Source of the DNA: Candidatus Falkowbacteria bacterium CG10_big_fil_rev_8_21_14_0_10_39_9
GTDB lineage: Bacteria; Patescibacteriota; Patescibacteriia; Patescibacteriales; UBA12465
Direction: 5' to 3'
Assembly (NCBI GenBank): GCA_002778645.1
Contig: PFAQ01000007.1
Span: 1 to 24,822, forward strand
Length of the DNA: 24,822 bases
Within the stretch, counting starts at the first letter, position 1, and each line of letters begins with the position of its first letter. The notes beneath the pieces are model-generated. The model made no database searches, was not told the origin of the DNA, and saw nothing but the letters and a program-made list of their open reading frames with translations. Shown piece after piece: positions 12,985 through 20,665 of the stretch. The position numbers and the translations under genes are program-made.

Positions 12985-14907
12985 ATGATTAGTAAGTACA
13001 AGTCAACGACTGCGCCTTTGGGTCGGTCGCTTTCAAGCAAGGATAGTCGGCCGCCAATGAGACGGCAGACTTATAGTACCCCAGTTTCCAGTTCTCGCTC
13101 GAACGCTCCAGTTAGATCTAGCACCATGAATAATCGTGGTAGCCGACCGCAATTTTCTGGGACTCATCGAGCTACGCTCCGTGGCCCCAGAACGCCTTTC
13201 CGCCCGGTCTTTAGCGCTTCTGGCGCCCTAGGATCACTCAGAATTATGGCTTTAGGAGGTCTCGAAGAAGTGGGTCGTAATATGATGCTCGTCGAATACA
13301 ACAAAGAGATTATAATCGTTGATATGGGCTTACAGTTTCCAGAAGAAGATATGTTGGGTATCGATTATATCATTCCTAATATTTCCTATTTAGAGGACAA
13401 AAAAGATTGGATTAAGGGTGTAATTATTACTCATGGTCACTACGATCATATTGGCGGTATCCCGCATATCATGGGTCGAATTGGCAATCCCCCGATGTTC
13501 ATGGGTAAATTAACTGCCGGTTTAGTTCGCAAAAGAAATGTGGAATTCCAAAACTCACCTAATTTAAATATTAAGGAGATTGATGAAACTACCAAGATTC
13601 AATTAGGTAAAAATTTCAACCTAGAGTTCTTGCGCGTTAATCATTCTATCCCAGATTGTTTCGCTGTTATTATTGACACTCCTTTAGGCCGGGTAGTACA
13701 CACCGGTGATTTTAAAATTGACTTTACCCCCGTTAATGACAAGCCAGCTGACTTAAACCGCATCGCTCAGATTGGAGCGGGTGGTGTTTTATTTTTGATG
13801 TCCGATTCAACCGATGCTACTCACGCTGGTTATCAACTTTCAGAATCAGCTATTGGTGATGAGATGGGTAAATTATTTGAGAAGGTAACTGGCCGGATTA
13901 TCATCGGTACTTTCGCTTCTCAGTTGTCTCGCGTCCAGAAAATTTTTGATCACGCCGCTAAATATGGTCGGCGCGTTTTACTTCAAGGTCGCAGTATGAA
14001 TGACAATGTGGAGGTCGCTCATCAAGTTGGTTATCTAAAATTCAATCCTCGCTTGTTAATCGACGAGAGGGATGTTAACAAGATCCCGGACAGTCAGTTG
14101 GTGATTATCGGTACTGGGGCTCAAGGTGAAAAAGGCGGAGCTTTCTTGAATAAGGTGGTTAACGGCGAGCATCGTTTGATTCATTTTAAGGTGGGAGATA
14201 CTATCATTTTTTCTTCCTCAGTTATCCCGGGTAATGAAAGGTCAATTCAAACTTTGATGGATAAGATTGTCCGTCAGGGCGCGAAGGTTATTAATTATCG
14301 GATGATGGATGTTCATGCCGGTGGACATGCTAAGCAGGAAGACTTGAAATTGATGATGCGCTTGCTGAAACCGGAATTTTTTATGCCAATTGAAGCTAAC
14401 CATTATATGCTCCGGGCTCACGCTGATTTAGCCGAGCAGGTGGGTATTGCTCGAGATAAGATTTTTATTGCTGACAATGGTCAGGTGGTAGAATTCAAGA
14501 AGGTGGGGGACAAAGTGGTTGGAGCCTTGACCAAGGAGAAGGTCAACACTGATTATGTGATGGTTGATGGTTTAGGTGTGGGTGATGTCTCCAACGTCGT
14601 CTTGAAAGACCGACAAATGATGGCTGAAGACGGTATGATTGTGGTTATTGCCACCATTGATACCAAGACTAATGACATTATTGGTAATCCAGACTTGATC
14701 TCGCGTGGGTTTGTTTATATGAAAGAGAATAAGGATCTGATTGAAAAGACTAGAATGATTGCCCGGAAGATTGTCAAAGATCAGGCGGGTAGTTTGCCTA
14801 TTGATGAAGACTTCATCAAGAACAAAATCCGAAATGATGTCGGTCAATTCTTGTTCTCTCAGACCAAGAGACGACCAATGGTGCTACCAGTAGTGATTAA
14901 GGTTTAA
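12985..14907 (+). CDS. rnj: Ribonuclease J
   Basis: RNase J is a metallo-beta-lactamase/beta-CASP nuclease with 5'-3' exonuclease and endonuclease activity in mRNA decay and rRNA maturation. The 640-residue protein has a disordered Ser/Arg/Pro-rich N-terminal extension (residues 1-82). The lactamase domain starts at LRIMALGGLEEVGRNM and carries the metal motif H150-G-H-Y-D154-H155. Further ligands lie in the VNHSIPDC and VHTGDFKID segments. The beta-CASP domain includes SDSTDATHAGYQLSE, and the conserved MDVHAGGHAKQEDL (about 441-454) follows. The C-terminal domain ends at 640. The extension makes it about 80 residues longer than the usual 555. A 9-bp hairpin lies just before the ATG, and a terminator follows. 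Confidence 0.95.
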   Translation: MISKYKSTTAPLGRSLSSKDSRPPMRRQTYSTPVSSSRSNAPVRSSTMNNRGSRPQFSGTHRATLRGPRTPFRPVFSASGALGSLRIMALGGLEEVGRNMMLVEYNKEIIIVDMGLQFPEEDMLGIDYIIPNISYLEDKKDWIKGVIITHGHYDHIGGIPHIMGRIGNPPMFMGKLTAGLVRKRNVEFQNSPNLNIKEIDETTKIQLGKNFNLEFLRVNHSIPDCFAVIIDTPLGRVVHTGDFKIDFTPVNDKPADLNRIAQIGAGGVLFLMSDSTDATHAGYQLSESAIGDEMGKLFEKVTGRIIIGTFASQLSRVQKIFDHAAKYGRRVLLQGRSMNDNVEVAHQVGYLKFNPRLLIDERDVNKIPDSQLVIIGTGAQGEKGGAFLNKVVNGEHRLIHFKVGDTIIFSSSVIPGNERSIQTLMDKIVRQGAKVINYRMMDVHAGGHAKQEDLKLMMRLLKPEFFMPIEANHYMLRAHADLAEQVGIARDKIFIADNGQVVEFKKVGDKVVGALTKEKVNTDYVMVDGLGVGDVSNVVLKDRQMMAEDGMIVVIATIDTKTNDIIGNPDLISRGFVYMKENKDLIEKTRMIARKIVKDQAGSLPIDEDFIKNKIRNDVGQFLFSQTKRRPMVLPVVIKV

Positions 14908-14929
14908 GACTAAAATATATTGAAACAAA

Positions 14930-14955
14930 TAAAAGCGCTGTGATTAGCGCTTTTA
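14930..14955 (+). terminator. Intrinsic terminator after RNase J
   Basis: TAAAAGCGCT (14930-14939) and AGCGCTTTTA (14946-14955) form a 10-bp perfect stem with a 6-base loop. The T residues are inside the stem, and the tail is short (TGTTG). Confidence 0.75.
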
Positions 14956-14977
14956 TGTTGTCTGGGGAAAATAGGCC

Positions 14978-15006
14978 TTGTCAAAGTCTAAATAATGTAA
15001 TAAAAT
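14978..15006 (+). promoter_or_regulatory. Predicted promoter of the 15041 gene
   Basis: TTGTCA (14978-14983) and TAAAAT (15001-15006) are separated by 17 bp. Transcription would start near 15013, giving a short leader that carries the AAAGGAGGT Shine-Dalgarno at 15027-15035. Confidence 0.6.
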
Positions 15007-15040
15007 TATAGTAATCTAACGGATTCAAAGGAGGTCAAAA

Positions 15041-15415
15041 ATGATGTTGTTTCAAACATTAAAATCTTTTTTCTTGTTAAATAAAAAAGTGGCCTTCGAG
15101 TGTCGGGGGAAACTTTATTCTCCACCCAACCTTCTAGATTTGTCCAAATCGCCCAAATTTTCGGAATATCAAATTCTGCGGGGCGAAACAATTTTGCCCA
15201 GTGGCGAAATTGCCAAATCATTGTTCATCGATTATATTGCCGATGAACGATATGCTTTGGCTAAGATGACCAAATGGTCCACAGAGTTGTATCAGGATAA
15301 AGTTCTGAGGATGGAGTGCAATATAGGTAAACAAAAAAAGAACGAAAAACAAGAAAAAAGTAAAAAATTAAAAGAAATACAAGAACCTTGGCTTATGTGT
15401 CAAAGTTTAAATTAA
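15041..15415 (+). CDS. 124-residue protein of unknown function with strong Shine-Dalgarno
   Basis: No family is recognised. The N-terminal 85 residues look like a small mixed alpha/beta domain (VAFECRGKLYSPP, EYQILRGETILPSGEIAKSLFIDYIADERYALAKM). A Lys/Glu/Gln-rich tail (about 96-112) and a short end with one cysteine follow. The gene is a stand-alone unit with promoter (14978-15006) and terminator (15415-15451). Its AAAGGAGGT (15027-15035), six bases before ATG 15041, is the only strong Shine-Dalgarno in the window, which fixes the start. This suggests a different translational regime or a foreign origin. Confidence 0.65.
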   Translation: MMLFQTLKSFFLLNKKVAFECRGKLYSPPNLLDLSKSPKFSEYQILRGETILPSGEIAKSLFIDYIADERYALAKMTKWSTELYQDKVLRMECNIGKQKKNEKQEKSKKLKEIQEPWLMCQSLN

Positions 15416-15451
15416 AAAGCCTATTATTTATTGATAGGCTTTTATTTTTTT
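15415..15451 (+). terminator. Intrinsic terminator after the 15041 gene
   Basis: AAAAGCCTAT (15415-15424) pairs perfectly with ATAGGCTTTT (15434-15443). A T-rich tail follows (seven T from 15445). The stem begins at the last base of the stop codon. Confidence 0.85.
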
Positions 15452-15504
15452 AAAAAGAGTGTTATTATCTAAATAAGTATAAAATCAAGCCAAAAGTCAT
15501 TCTC

Positions 15505-15533
15505 TTGACGGATTTTGATTTATGTGGTATAAT
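15505..15533 (+). promoter_or_regulatory. Strong promoter of the 15601 gene
   Basis: TTGACG (15505-15510) and TATAAT (15528-15533) are 17 bp apart, and TGG precedes the -10 as an extended element. Transcription would start near 15540, with a leader of about 60 A/T-rich bases. Confidence 0.75.
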
Positions 15534-15600
15534 ATACTTGTTAGTCAATTAAACCATATTAGTAAGAATTTAATCTTTATTAATATAAAATTTTAAAAAT

Positions 15601-16371
15601 ATGAAAAACAGTATGGAAAATCCAAACCAAGCAAATAATGTCGAAACAAAAAAAGAAGGTGACGAAGTTGTGGTTTCTAAGCCAGTTACCGATAATGGTA
15701 ATGTAGCCGAGTCATTAGCCAGAGAAGAGTTGCAAGTAAAAGAAACCTTAGAGTTGACTCGTAAAGAAATTAAGACTTCTCCGGAGATGGCTTTAGCTAA
15801 GGATAATTTGTTAAATCTGGGATATACAGTTGAGTCTTTAGACAAAATCAAAGCCGATTTTTCTCAAAAGACTAGTCCTGAAGCTTACACTCCATTTGAA
15901 GTTTTGGCACTTGAACAAACCATAACTTTATTAGACAAGTATCGGAAGGATCCTAAAAATGAGAAGGATGTTGATTCCGTTAATATGTTAGGTAAAAAAG
16001 TGAGAGATGCTATTACTACTTTGAAAGGAGCTGAAAGCCGGGGTATTAAAAACGCTCCTAAAGCCTATGGTGTCTTAATGGATGAACTTTTGGAAAAATT
16101 TGGTCATCTCAAGGGCGGCTATAACTCAGTTAAGTTCTACCAAGGCTTTGAAAATGATTTGGCTCTTAATGTTTTATCCGCAGAACAACAGCAAGAAATT
16201 GCTGCTATGGCCAAAGCCTCTGAATATAAGAAGGCCGAAAATCTGAAATTTTTACCAGCTTTAGCTCGAATTTTTGGGTCTTCTATTACTCAAAAAGGTG
16301 CTGAAGTCGGCGGTTCGCTCTATTCCGATCGGACTCCAGAAGAGCTTTATAACGATTCAATTAAGAAATAA
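15601..16371 (+). CDS. 256-residue protein of unknown function
   Basis: No family is recognised. There is no signal peptide or membrane segment. Residues 1-40 are low complexity (Asn, Lys, Glu, Val). Residues about 40-190 are predicted helical and charged, with long amphipathic stretches (LAREELQVKETLELTRKEI, PFEVLALEQTITLLDKYRKD). The rest is a helical region ending in SLYSDRTPEELYNDSIKK. It is probably a soluble cytoplasmic helical protein. The gene stands alone between a near-consensus promoter and a strong terminator, which suggests high expression. Start ATG 15601 has no Shine-Dalgarno; a second ATG is at codon 5. Confidence 0.65.
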   Translation: MKNSMENPNQANNVETKKEGDEVVVSKPVTDNGNVAESLAREELQVKETLELTRKEIKTSPEMALAKDNLLNLGYTVESLDKIKADFSQKTSPEAYTPFEVLALEQTITLLDKYRKDPKNEKDVDSVNMLGKKVRDAITTLKGAESRGIKNAPKAYGVLMDELLEKFGHLKGGYNSVKFYQGFENDLALNVLSAEQQQEIAAMAKASEYKKAENLKFLPALARIFGSSITQKGAEVGGSLYSDRTPEELYNDSIKK

Positions 16372-16386
16372 ATTTTATTTTGTATT

Positions 16387-16415
16387 AAAAAACACCCTAT
16401 TCTGGGGTGTTTTTT
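16387..16415 (+). terminator. Intrinsic terminator after the 15601 gene
   Basis: AAAAAACACCC (16387-16397) pairs with GGGTGTTTTTT (16405-16415), an 11-bp stem with a 7-base loop and built-in T run. Confidence 0.9.
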
Positions 16416-16456
16416 GTTGGTCTTGATTTATTTTTCGGGATAATATAAGATAGTTT

Positions 16457-16550
16457 TATAATTAAATAAACACCTTTTAGACAACTTTTGGTTTTTAGGT
16501 GACCAAGAGGCTTCCTCTCGGGGAGGTTAAAAGCGCTTTTTTTATTATCT
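16457..16550 (+). promoter_or_regulatory. Structured rpsA leader, possible attenuator
   Basis: A TATAAT at 16457-16462 could be the -10 box, although the -35 is poor. Downstream, CTTTTGGT (16485-16492) pairs with ACCAAGAG (16502-16509). The loop of this hairpin holds AGGTG (16497-16501), which can pair with CACCT (16471-16475) as a pseudoknot. Next, GCTT-CCTC (16510-16517) pairs with GAGG (16523-16526) and AAGC (16531-16534) across a bulge, followed by seven T (16537-16543). An alternative hairpin AGAGG-CTT-CCTCT (16507-16519) would exclude both. The layout suggests a switch between termination and readthrough ahead of the S1 gene. Confidence 0.5.
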
Positions 16551-16590
16551 GAATCTATTTTAGATAACAAAAACAAATCCGCTTTTAGAT

Positions 16591-17802
16591 ATGATTAAAG
16601 ATAATGCCAAGAATGACGCTTTCAGCGCTCTATTGGAAAAAGAAGAATTAAAAATCCCTCAAGTTGGTGATATTGTTAAGGGTCTAGTCATCGCTGCTTC
16701 CAAAGCTGAGGTTCGTCTCGATATCGACGGTGTTATGACCGGTATTGTTCGAGGTCCAGAGCTTTATTTAGAGTCTGAAGAATATACCAACTTAGAACCA
16801 GGCAAAGAAGTTGAGGCCATGGTAGTTGATGCTGAGAATGAAGATGGTGAATTAGAATTGTCTTTCCGCCAGGTTGGTCAGGGTAAGGCTTGGGATAATT
16901 TACGAGACGCTTTCAAAACTAAGACTACTGTATTTGTTAAAGTAGCTGATGCTAACAAAGGCGGTTTACTTTGTAGCTACCGTCAGATTAGTGGCTTTTT
17001 ACCAGTGTCTCAATTAGCTCCAGAAAATTATCCTCGGATTAGTGGTGGCGACAAGAGCAAGATTTTAGAGAAATTGAAATCTTTTATGGGTCAAGAATTT
17101 GAAGTTAATGTTATTACCTTAAACGAAGATGAAGGTAAGATTATCTTTAGTGAAAAGGATGTTTGGAATAAGAAACAAAAACCAATTTTAGAGAAATATA
17201 AAGTTAATATGGTGGTGGAAGGTAAAATTACCGCCGTTACTAACTTCGGTGTATTTGTCAGCTTTGATGACAACATTGAAGGCTTGATCCATATTTCCGA
17301 ATTAGCTTGGCAGAGAATTGATTCCCCGAGCACTTTGTATAAGGTAGGTGACAAGATTAAGGCCGAAATTGTAAACATCGATGGCAATAAGATTTTCTTA
17401 AGTGCTAAGAAGATTATGAAAGACCCATGGTTAGAGGCGGTTAACAAATACACTGTTGGCCAAGGCGTTAAGGGTAGTGTTTTGAAAGTTAACCCCTTTG
17501 GTTTGTTTGTTAAATTAGACGATGATATTCATGGTTTAGCTCATATCACTCAATTGGGGCTGAGTAAGACTGATAAAATCAATGATCTGTTTAAGCTCAG
17601 CGAAGAACGTGAATTTGAGATCCTCTCCATTTCACCTTCTGATCATCGTTTAGCTCTGAAGTTATTAAAAGATGGCAAGAAAGAAAAATCAGTTAAGAAG
17701 GAGGAAACAGAAAAGCCAGCTAAGAAAGTTAAAAAAGAAGAGTCCGAAGAGGAGGCTGAAAAAGAGGACGAGGCTAAACCAGCTAAGAAAGTTAAAAAGT
17801 AA
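16591..17802 (+). CDS. rpsA: Ribosomal protein S1 (four S1 domains)
   Basis: S1 binds mRNA on the 30S subunit and helps translation of mRNAs with weak or no Shine-Dalgarno, which fits this window, where nearly all genes lack one. The 403-residue protein has four S1 domains, at about 22-90, 105-180, 203-273 (VVEGKITAVTNFGVFVSFDD) and 288-358 (VKGSVLKVNPFGLFVKLDDD). The last two are the most canonical, with GLIHISEL and GLAHITQL. The tail (about 365-403) is a Lys/Glu-rich disordered stretch with two KPAKKVKK blocks. E. coli S1 has six domains; four-domain forms are common elsewhere. A structured leader precedes it and a strong terminator follows. Start ATG 16591 lacks a Shine-Dalgarno. Confidence 0.9.
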   Translation: MIKDNAKNDAFSALLEKEELKIPQVGDIVKGLVIAASKAEVRLDIDGVMTGIVRGPELYLESEEYTNLEPGKEVEAMVVDAENEDGELELSFRQVGQGKAWDNLRDAFKTKTTVFVKVADANKGGLLCSYRQISGFLPVSQLAPENYPRISGGDKSKILEKLKSFMGQEFEVNVITLNEDEGKIIFSEKDVWNKKQKPILEKYKVNMVVEGKITAVTNFGVFVSFDDNIEGLIHISELAWQRIDSPSTLYKVGDKIKAEIVNIDGNKIFLSAKKIMKDPWLEAVNKYTVGQGVKGSVLKVNPFGLFVKLDDDIHGLAHITQLGLSKTDKINDLFKLSEEREFEILSISPSDHRLALKLLKDGKKEKSVKKEETEKPAKKVKKEESEEEAEKEDEAKPAKKVKK

Positions 17803-17823
17803 TTAAAACTGTAAATAGATGAT

Positions 17824-17847
17824 AAAAGGGGCAATTTTGCCCCTTTT
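17824..17847 (+). terminator. Intrinsic terminator after rpsA
   Basis: AAAAGGGGCAA (17824-17834) pairs perfectly with TTGCCCCTTTT (17837-17847). Confidence 0.92.
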
Positions 17848-17849
17848 AT

Positions 17850-17878
17850 TTGCTAAAATAGCCGGGCTGTTATATACT
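17850..17878 (+). promoter_or_regulatory. Predicted ftsH promoter
   Basis: TTGCTA (17850-17855) and TATACT (17873-17878) are separated by 17 bp. The start would be near 17885, 30 bases before the ATG. It begins 3 bp after the rpsA terminator. Confidence 0.55.
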
Positions 17879-17914
17879 GAGCGTATATTAAATTGAGCTT
17901 AATTACTATTATTT

Positions 17915-19738
17915 ATGAAAAATTTATTAAAAAATTTCTTGATTTATTTTCTGGCTTTTCTAATCATTGCCAGTTTGTTTAGCGTTTTTAGTTCCAAAAC
18001 TCCCAAGAGTGATAAGGTGGGGTTGGAGTTTCTAGTTAGTGAACTTAACAGCAATCAAATAAGTTCTATTGTGGTTAATGGCGACGAGTTGCAGCTCGTG
18101 ATGAAGGATGGCGCCAAGAAAGTTGCTCAAAAAGAAACTGGTGAATCCCTTTCGTCTTTGCTAAAGAACTTTAATGTTGATAGTCAGAAACTGGTCGGAG
18201 TAGATATCAAGATTAAGGAGGCGGATGGTATGAGTTTTTGGCTCACAACTATTTTGCCGATTCTACTGCCGATTCTTTTAATTGGTGCTTTCTTGTATTT
18301 TACGATGCGTGGCGTTGCTAGCGCCAACTCTCGCGCTATGACTTTTGGTCAAAGTGGAGCCAAGGAATTTCAAATTGATCAAAAGAATAAAGTTACCTTC
18401 GGTGATATTGCTGGTGCTAAGGAAGCTAAAGAAGAATTAAAAGAAGTAGTCGAATTCTTACGCTTTCCCAAAAAATTTCATGATCTTGGAGCGCGGATTC
18501 CTAAAGGTGTTTTGCTTTTAGGTAGTCCAGGAACTGGTAAGACTCTGATGGCTCGTGGTGTAGCTGGCGAAGCTAATGTCCCATTCTTTCATATTTCTGG
18601 TTCTGAATTTGTGGAAATGTTTGTGGGCGTGGGAGCCTCACGGGTCAGATCGTTGTTTCAAAAGGCCAAGAAAAGTTCGCCTTGCATTGTCTTTATTGAT
18701 GAAATTGACGCTGTGGGCCGCAAGCGTGGCTCTGGTATGGGAGGTTCTCATGATGAAAGAGAACAGACCCTAAACCAAATTTTAGTCGAGATGGATGGCT
18801 TTGAACCCACTGATAATATTATTGTGATTGCAGCCACTAATCGTCCGGATGTTTTAGATCCAGCTTTGCTTCGGCCGGGACGTTTTGACAGACAAGTGGT
18901 AATTGATATTCCGGATATCAAAGAGCGGGATGAAATTTTACAGGTTCATGCCCGCAAGAAACCCTTAACTGAAGGCACTGATCTGCACAAGATTGCCGAA
19001 CGAACTCCAGGTTTCTCTGGCGCTGATTTAGAGAATGTCTTAAACGAAGCCGCTATTTTAGCAGCCCGGAAAGATAAAAAGACTATTGGTATGGAAGAAA
19101 TGTTTGAGTCGGTCGAAAAGGTGATGATGGGGCCAGAACGTAAGAGCCGGGTAATTACCGACAAAGAAAAGAAAATTACCGCCTATCATGAGGCGGGGCA
19201 TGCAATTGTGGCTCACTTTTTACCTAACACTGACGCTGTTCATAAAGTGTCGATTATCGCTCGCGGTTCAGCTGGAGGCTATACTTTGAAGCTCCCGAGC
19301 TTTGACCGTCACATGCACTCCAAGACTGAATATATTGAAGAGTTGGCCGTTTTATTAGCGGGTCATTTTGCTGAGAAGCAAATCTTTGGTGAAGTAACCA
19401 CTGGCGCTACCTCTGATCTGCGTCGCGCTACCGCTTTAGCTCGAAGTCTGATTACTGACTTTGGTATGAGTGAGGTGCTGGGTCCACGCACTTTTGGTCA
19501 AAAAGAAGAGATGATATTTTTAGGTCGGGAAATTCATGAACAACGAGATTACAGTGAGCGAGTAGCGGAAAAGATTGATGAAGAGATTAACTCTTTTATC
19601 ACCACCGCCGGCCAAGTAGCGGTTAAGATTATCAATGAAAAACGAGAATATATCGAAAAGATTGTGGCTGAATTGCTCGAGAAAGAGACCATTGAAAGAG
19701 AAGTCTTTGAGTCGATCGTTGGTCCAAAAGTAGCCTAA
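17915..19738 (+). CDS. ftsH: ATP-dependent zinc metalloprotease FtsH
   Basis: FtsH is a hexameric membrane AAA+ protease that degrades misfolded membrane proteins and some soluble regulators, including SsrA-tagged proteins. The 607-residue protein has two membrane helices (about residues 7-25 and 108-130) around an external domain. The AAA module has Walker A GSPGTGKT (about 203-210), Walker B IVFIDEIDAVG, and the second region of homology ATNRPDVLDPALLRPGRFDRQ. The protease domain has the zinc site HEAGH (about 425) and the third ligand Asp in TTGATSDLRRAT (about 501). All key residues are present and the length is normal. Together with tig and SmpB/tmRNA it forms the quality-control set of this window. 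No Shine-Dalgarno. Confidence 0.97.
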   Translation: MKNLLKNFLIYFLAFLIIASLFSVFSSKTPKSDKVGLEFLVSELNSNQISSIVVNGDELQLVMKDGAKKVAQKETGESLSSLLKNFNVDSQKLVGVDIKIKEADGMSFWLTTILPILLPILLIGAFLYFTMRGVASANSRAMTFGQSGAKEFQIDQKNKVTFGDIAGAKEAKEELKEVVEFLRFPKKFHDLGARIPKGVLLLGSPGTGKTLMARGVAGEANVPFFHISGSEFVEMFVGVGASRVRSLFQKAKKSSPCIVFIDEIDAVGRKRGSGMGGSHDEREQTLNQILVEMDGFEPTDNIIVIAATNRPDVLDPALLRPGRFDRQVVIDIPDIKERDEILQVHARKKPLTEGTDLHKIAERTPGFSGADLENVLNEAAILAARKDKKTIGMEEMFESVEKVMMGPERKSRVITDKEKKITAYHEAGHAIVAHFLPNTDAVHKVSIIARGSAGGYTLKLPSFDRHMHSKTEYIEELAVLLAGHFAEKQIFGEVTTGATSDLRRATALARSLITDFGMSEVLGPRTFGQKEEMIFLGREIHEQRDYSERVAEKIDEEINSFITTAGQVAVKIINEKREYIEKIVAELLEKETIEREVFESIVGPKVA

Positions 19739-19752
19739 AATTGGCTATTTTC
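19731..19752 (+). terminator. Weak terminator overlapping the ftsH stop
   Basis: TAGCC (19731-19735) pairs with GGCTA (19743-19747), followed by TTTTC. The stem is short, so readthrough into rpmF is likely. Confidence 0.4.
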
Positions 19753-19780
19753 TTGACTATTTTAAGTGGTATGATATGCT
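19753..19780 (+). promoter_or_regulatory. Predicted promoter of rpmF-nusB
   Basis: TTGACT (19753-19758) and TATGCT (19775-19780) are separated by 16 bp, about 50 bp before the rpmF ATG. Confidence 0.5.
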
Positions 19781-19829
19781 TAAATTGTAGTCAAAACAAA
19801 TCTAAATAAAAATTTTTAACTTTAATTTT

Positions 19830-20033
19830 ATGGCAAATCCAAAAAAGAGACGAACTAAAAGTGCGGTTGGCAAAAATCGAGCTCATTTAGCTCTAACCGC
19901 TAAGACTCTGAACAAATGTCCTAAGTGTGGCCTGGCCGTTCAACCTCATTCTGCTTGTAAATTCTGTGGAACTTATAAGGGCAAAGCGGTGTTAAAGGTA
20001 GCTACTAAAACTACCAAGGCTAAGAAAAAATAA
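19830..20033 (+). CDS. rpmF: 50S ribosomal protein L32
   Basis: L32 is a small zinc-binding protein of the large subunit. The 67-residue protein begins MANPKKRRTKSAVGKNRAH, matching the family's M-PKRRxSKxRxxxRRxH pattern. It keeps the four-cysteine zinc ribbon CPKC...CKFC (about residues 30-50). A Lys/Thr-rich tail ends it. nusB starts one base after its stop, so the two are translationally linked. Confidence 0.95.
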   Translation: MANPKKRRTKSAVGKNRAHLALTAKTLNKCPKCGLAVQPHSACKFCGTYKGKAVLKVATKTTKAKKK

Positions 20034-20034
20034 T

Positions 20035-20562
20035 ATGTCCAATCGTCATTTAGCGCGAACGATAGCTATGCAAACTTTGTTTGCTTGGGATTTTAATGGC
20101 AAGAAAAATGCTGACGTGGATGCTTTAGTAGACGAAAATTTCGCTAACTTTGCCCCGCAGTTTAACGACGGCGGTTTTGTCCGAGAGACCATCAGACACA
20201 TCCTGGAACACAGTGAAGAGATTGATAATTATATCCGACGCTACGCCACAGAATGGCCACTGGAACAAATTACTTTAGTTGATCGCAATGTGCTCCGGAT
20301 TGGTATTTATGAATTATTATACTCAGAAAACATCCCCCCCCGAGTAGCTATTAATGAAGCGATTGAAGTTGCTAAAGCTTTCGGTGGAGAGTCTTCCGGT
20401 AAATTTATTAATGGTGTTTTAGGGGCTATCTATAAGGATATGCCAGAGGCTGAACGGACTCGCCGGGAAGCTATCACCCAGAAATTACAGGAAGCCAAAG
20501 AATCTCGGGCTAAGGTTGAGGGCGAGACAGAAGAAGTGTCGCCTCAAACAGACAGCGAATAA
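20035..20562 (+). CDS. nusB: Transcription antitermination factor NusB
   Basis: NusB with S10 (NusE) binds boxA of rRNA transcripts and prevents premature termination. The 175-residue protein has the all-helical NusB domain over residues 1-140: RHLARTIAMQTLFAWDF at the start, PLEQITLVDRNVLRIGIYELLY in the middle, and the conserved VAINEAIEVAKAFGGESSGKFINGVLGAI at the end. A charged tail of about 35 residues, rich in Glu and Arg, extends beyond the usual length and is probably disordered. The ATG at 20035 follows the rpmF stop by one base. Confidence 0.95.
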   Translation: MSNRHLARTIAMQTLFAWDFNGKKNADVDALVDENFANFAPQFNDGGFVRETIRHILEHSEEIDNYIRRYATEWPLEQITLVDRNVLRIGIYELLYSENIPPRVAINEAIEVAKAFGGESSGKFINGVLGAIYKDMPEAERTRREAITQKLQEAKESRAKVEGETEEVSPQTDSE

Positions 20563-20572
20563 ACTTCAAATA

Positions 20573-20643
20573 AGCAGGTTTTAATAATTAATTTATTAAA
20601 CTGCTAAATTGCTAAATTGTTTAGAGCTACAGTTTAACAATTT
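20573..20643. repeat. Two inverted repeats between nusB and rnc
   Basis: AGCAG (20573-20577) with CTGCT (20601-20605), plus the inner TTTAATAA with TTATTAAA, forms a 13-bp stem with a 2-base bulge. A second repeat AAATTGTT (20614-20621) pairs with AACAATTT (20636-20643). No T run follows, so these are probably processing or stability hairpins rather than terminators. RNase III, encoded next, is a natural candidate to cut such a leader. Confidence 0.45.
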
Positions 20644-20665
20644 AACACTTTAATAATTGGTCAGT

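Noticed and set aside
14572..14847. Minus-strand open frames across rnj, ftsH, rpsA, pilT and the pilin gene.
   Set aside because: They are antisense to well-supported genes, show no family pattern and have no start signals.
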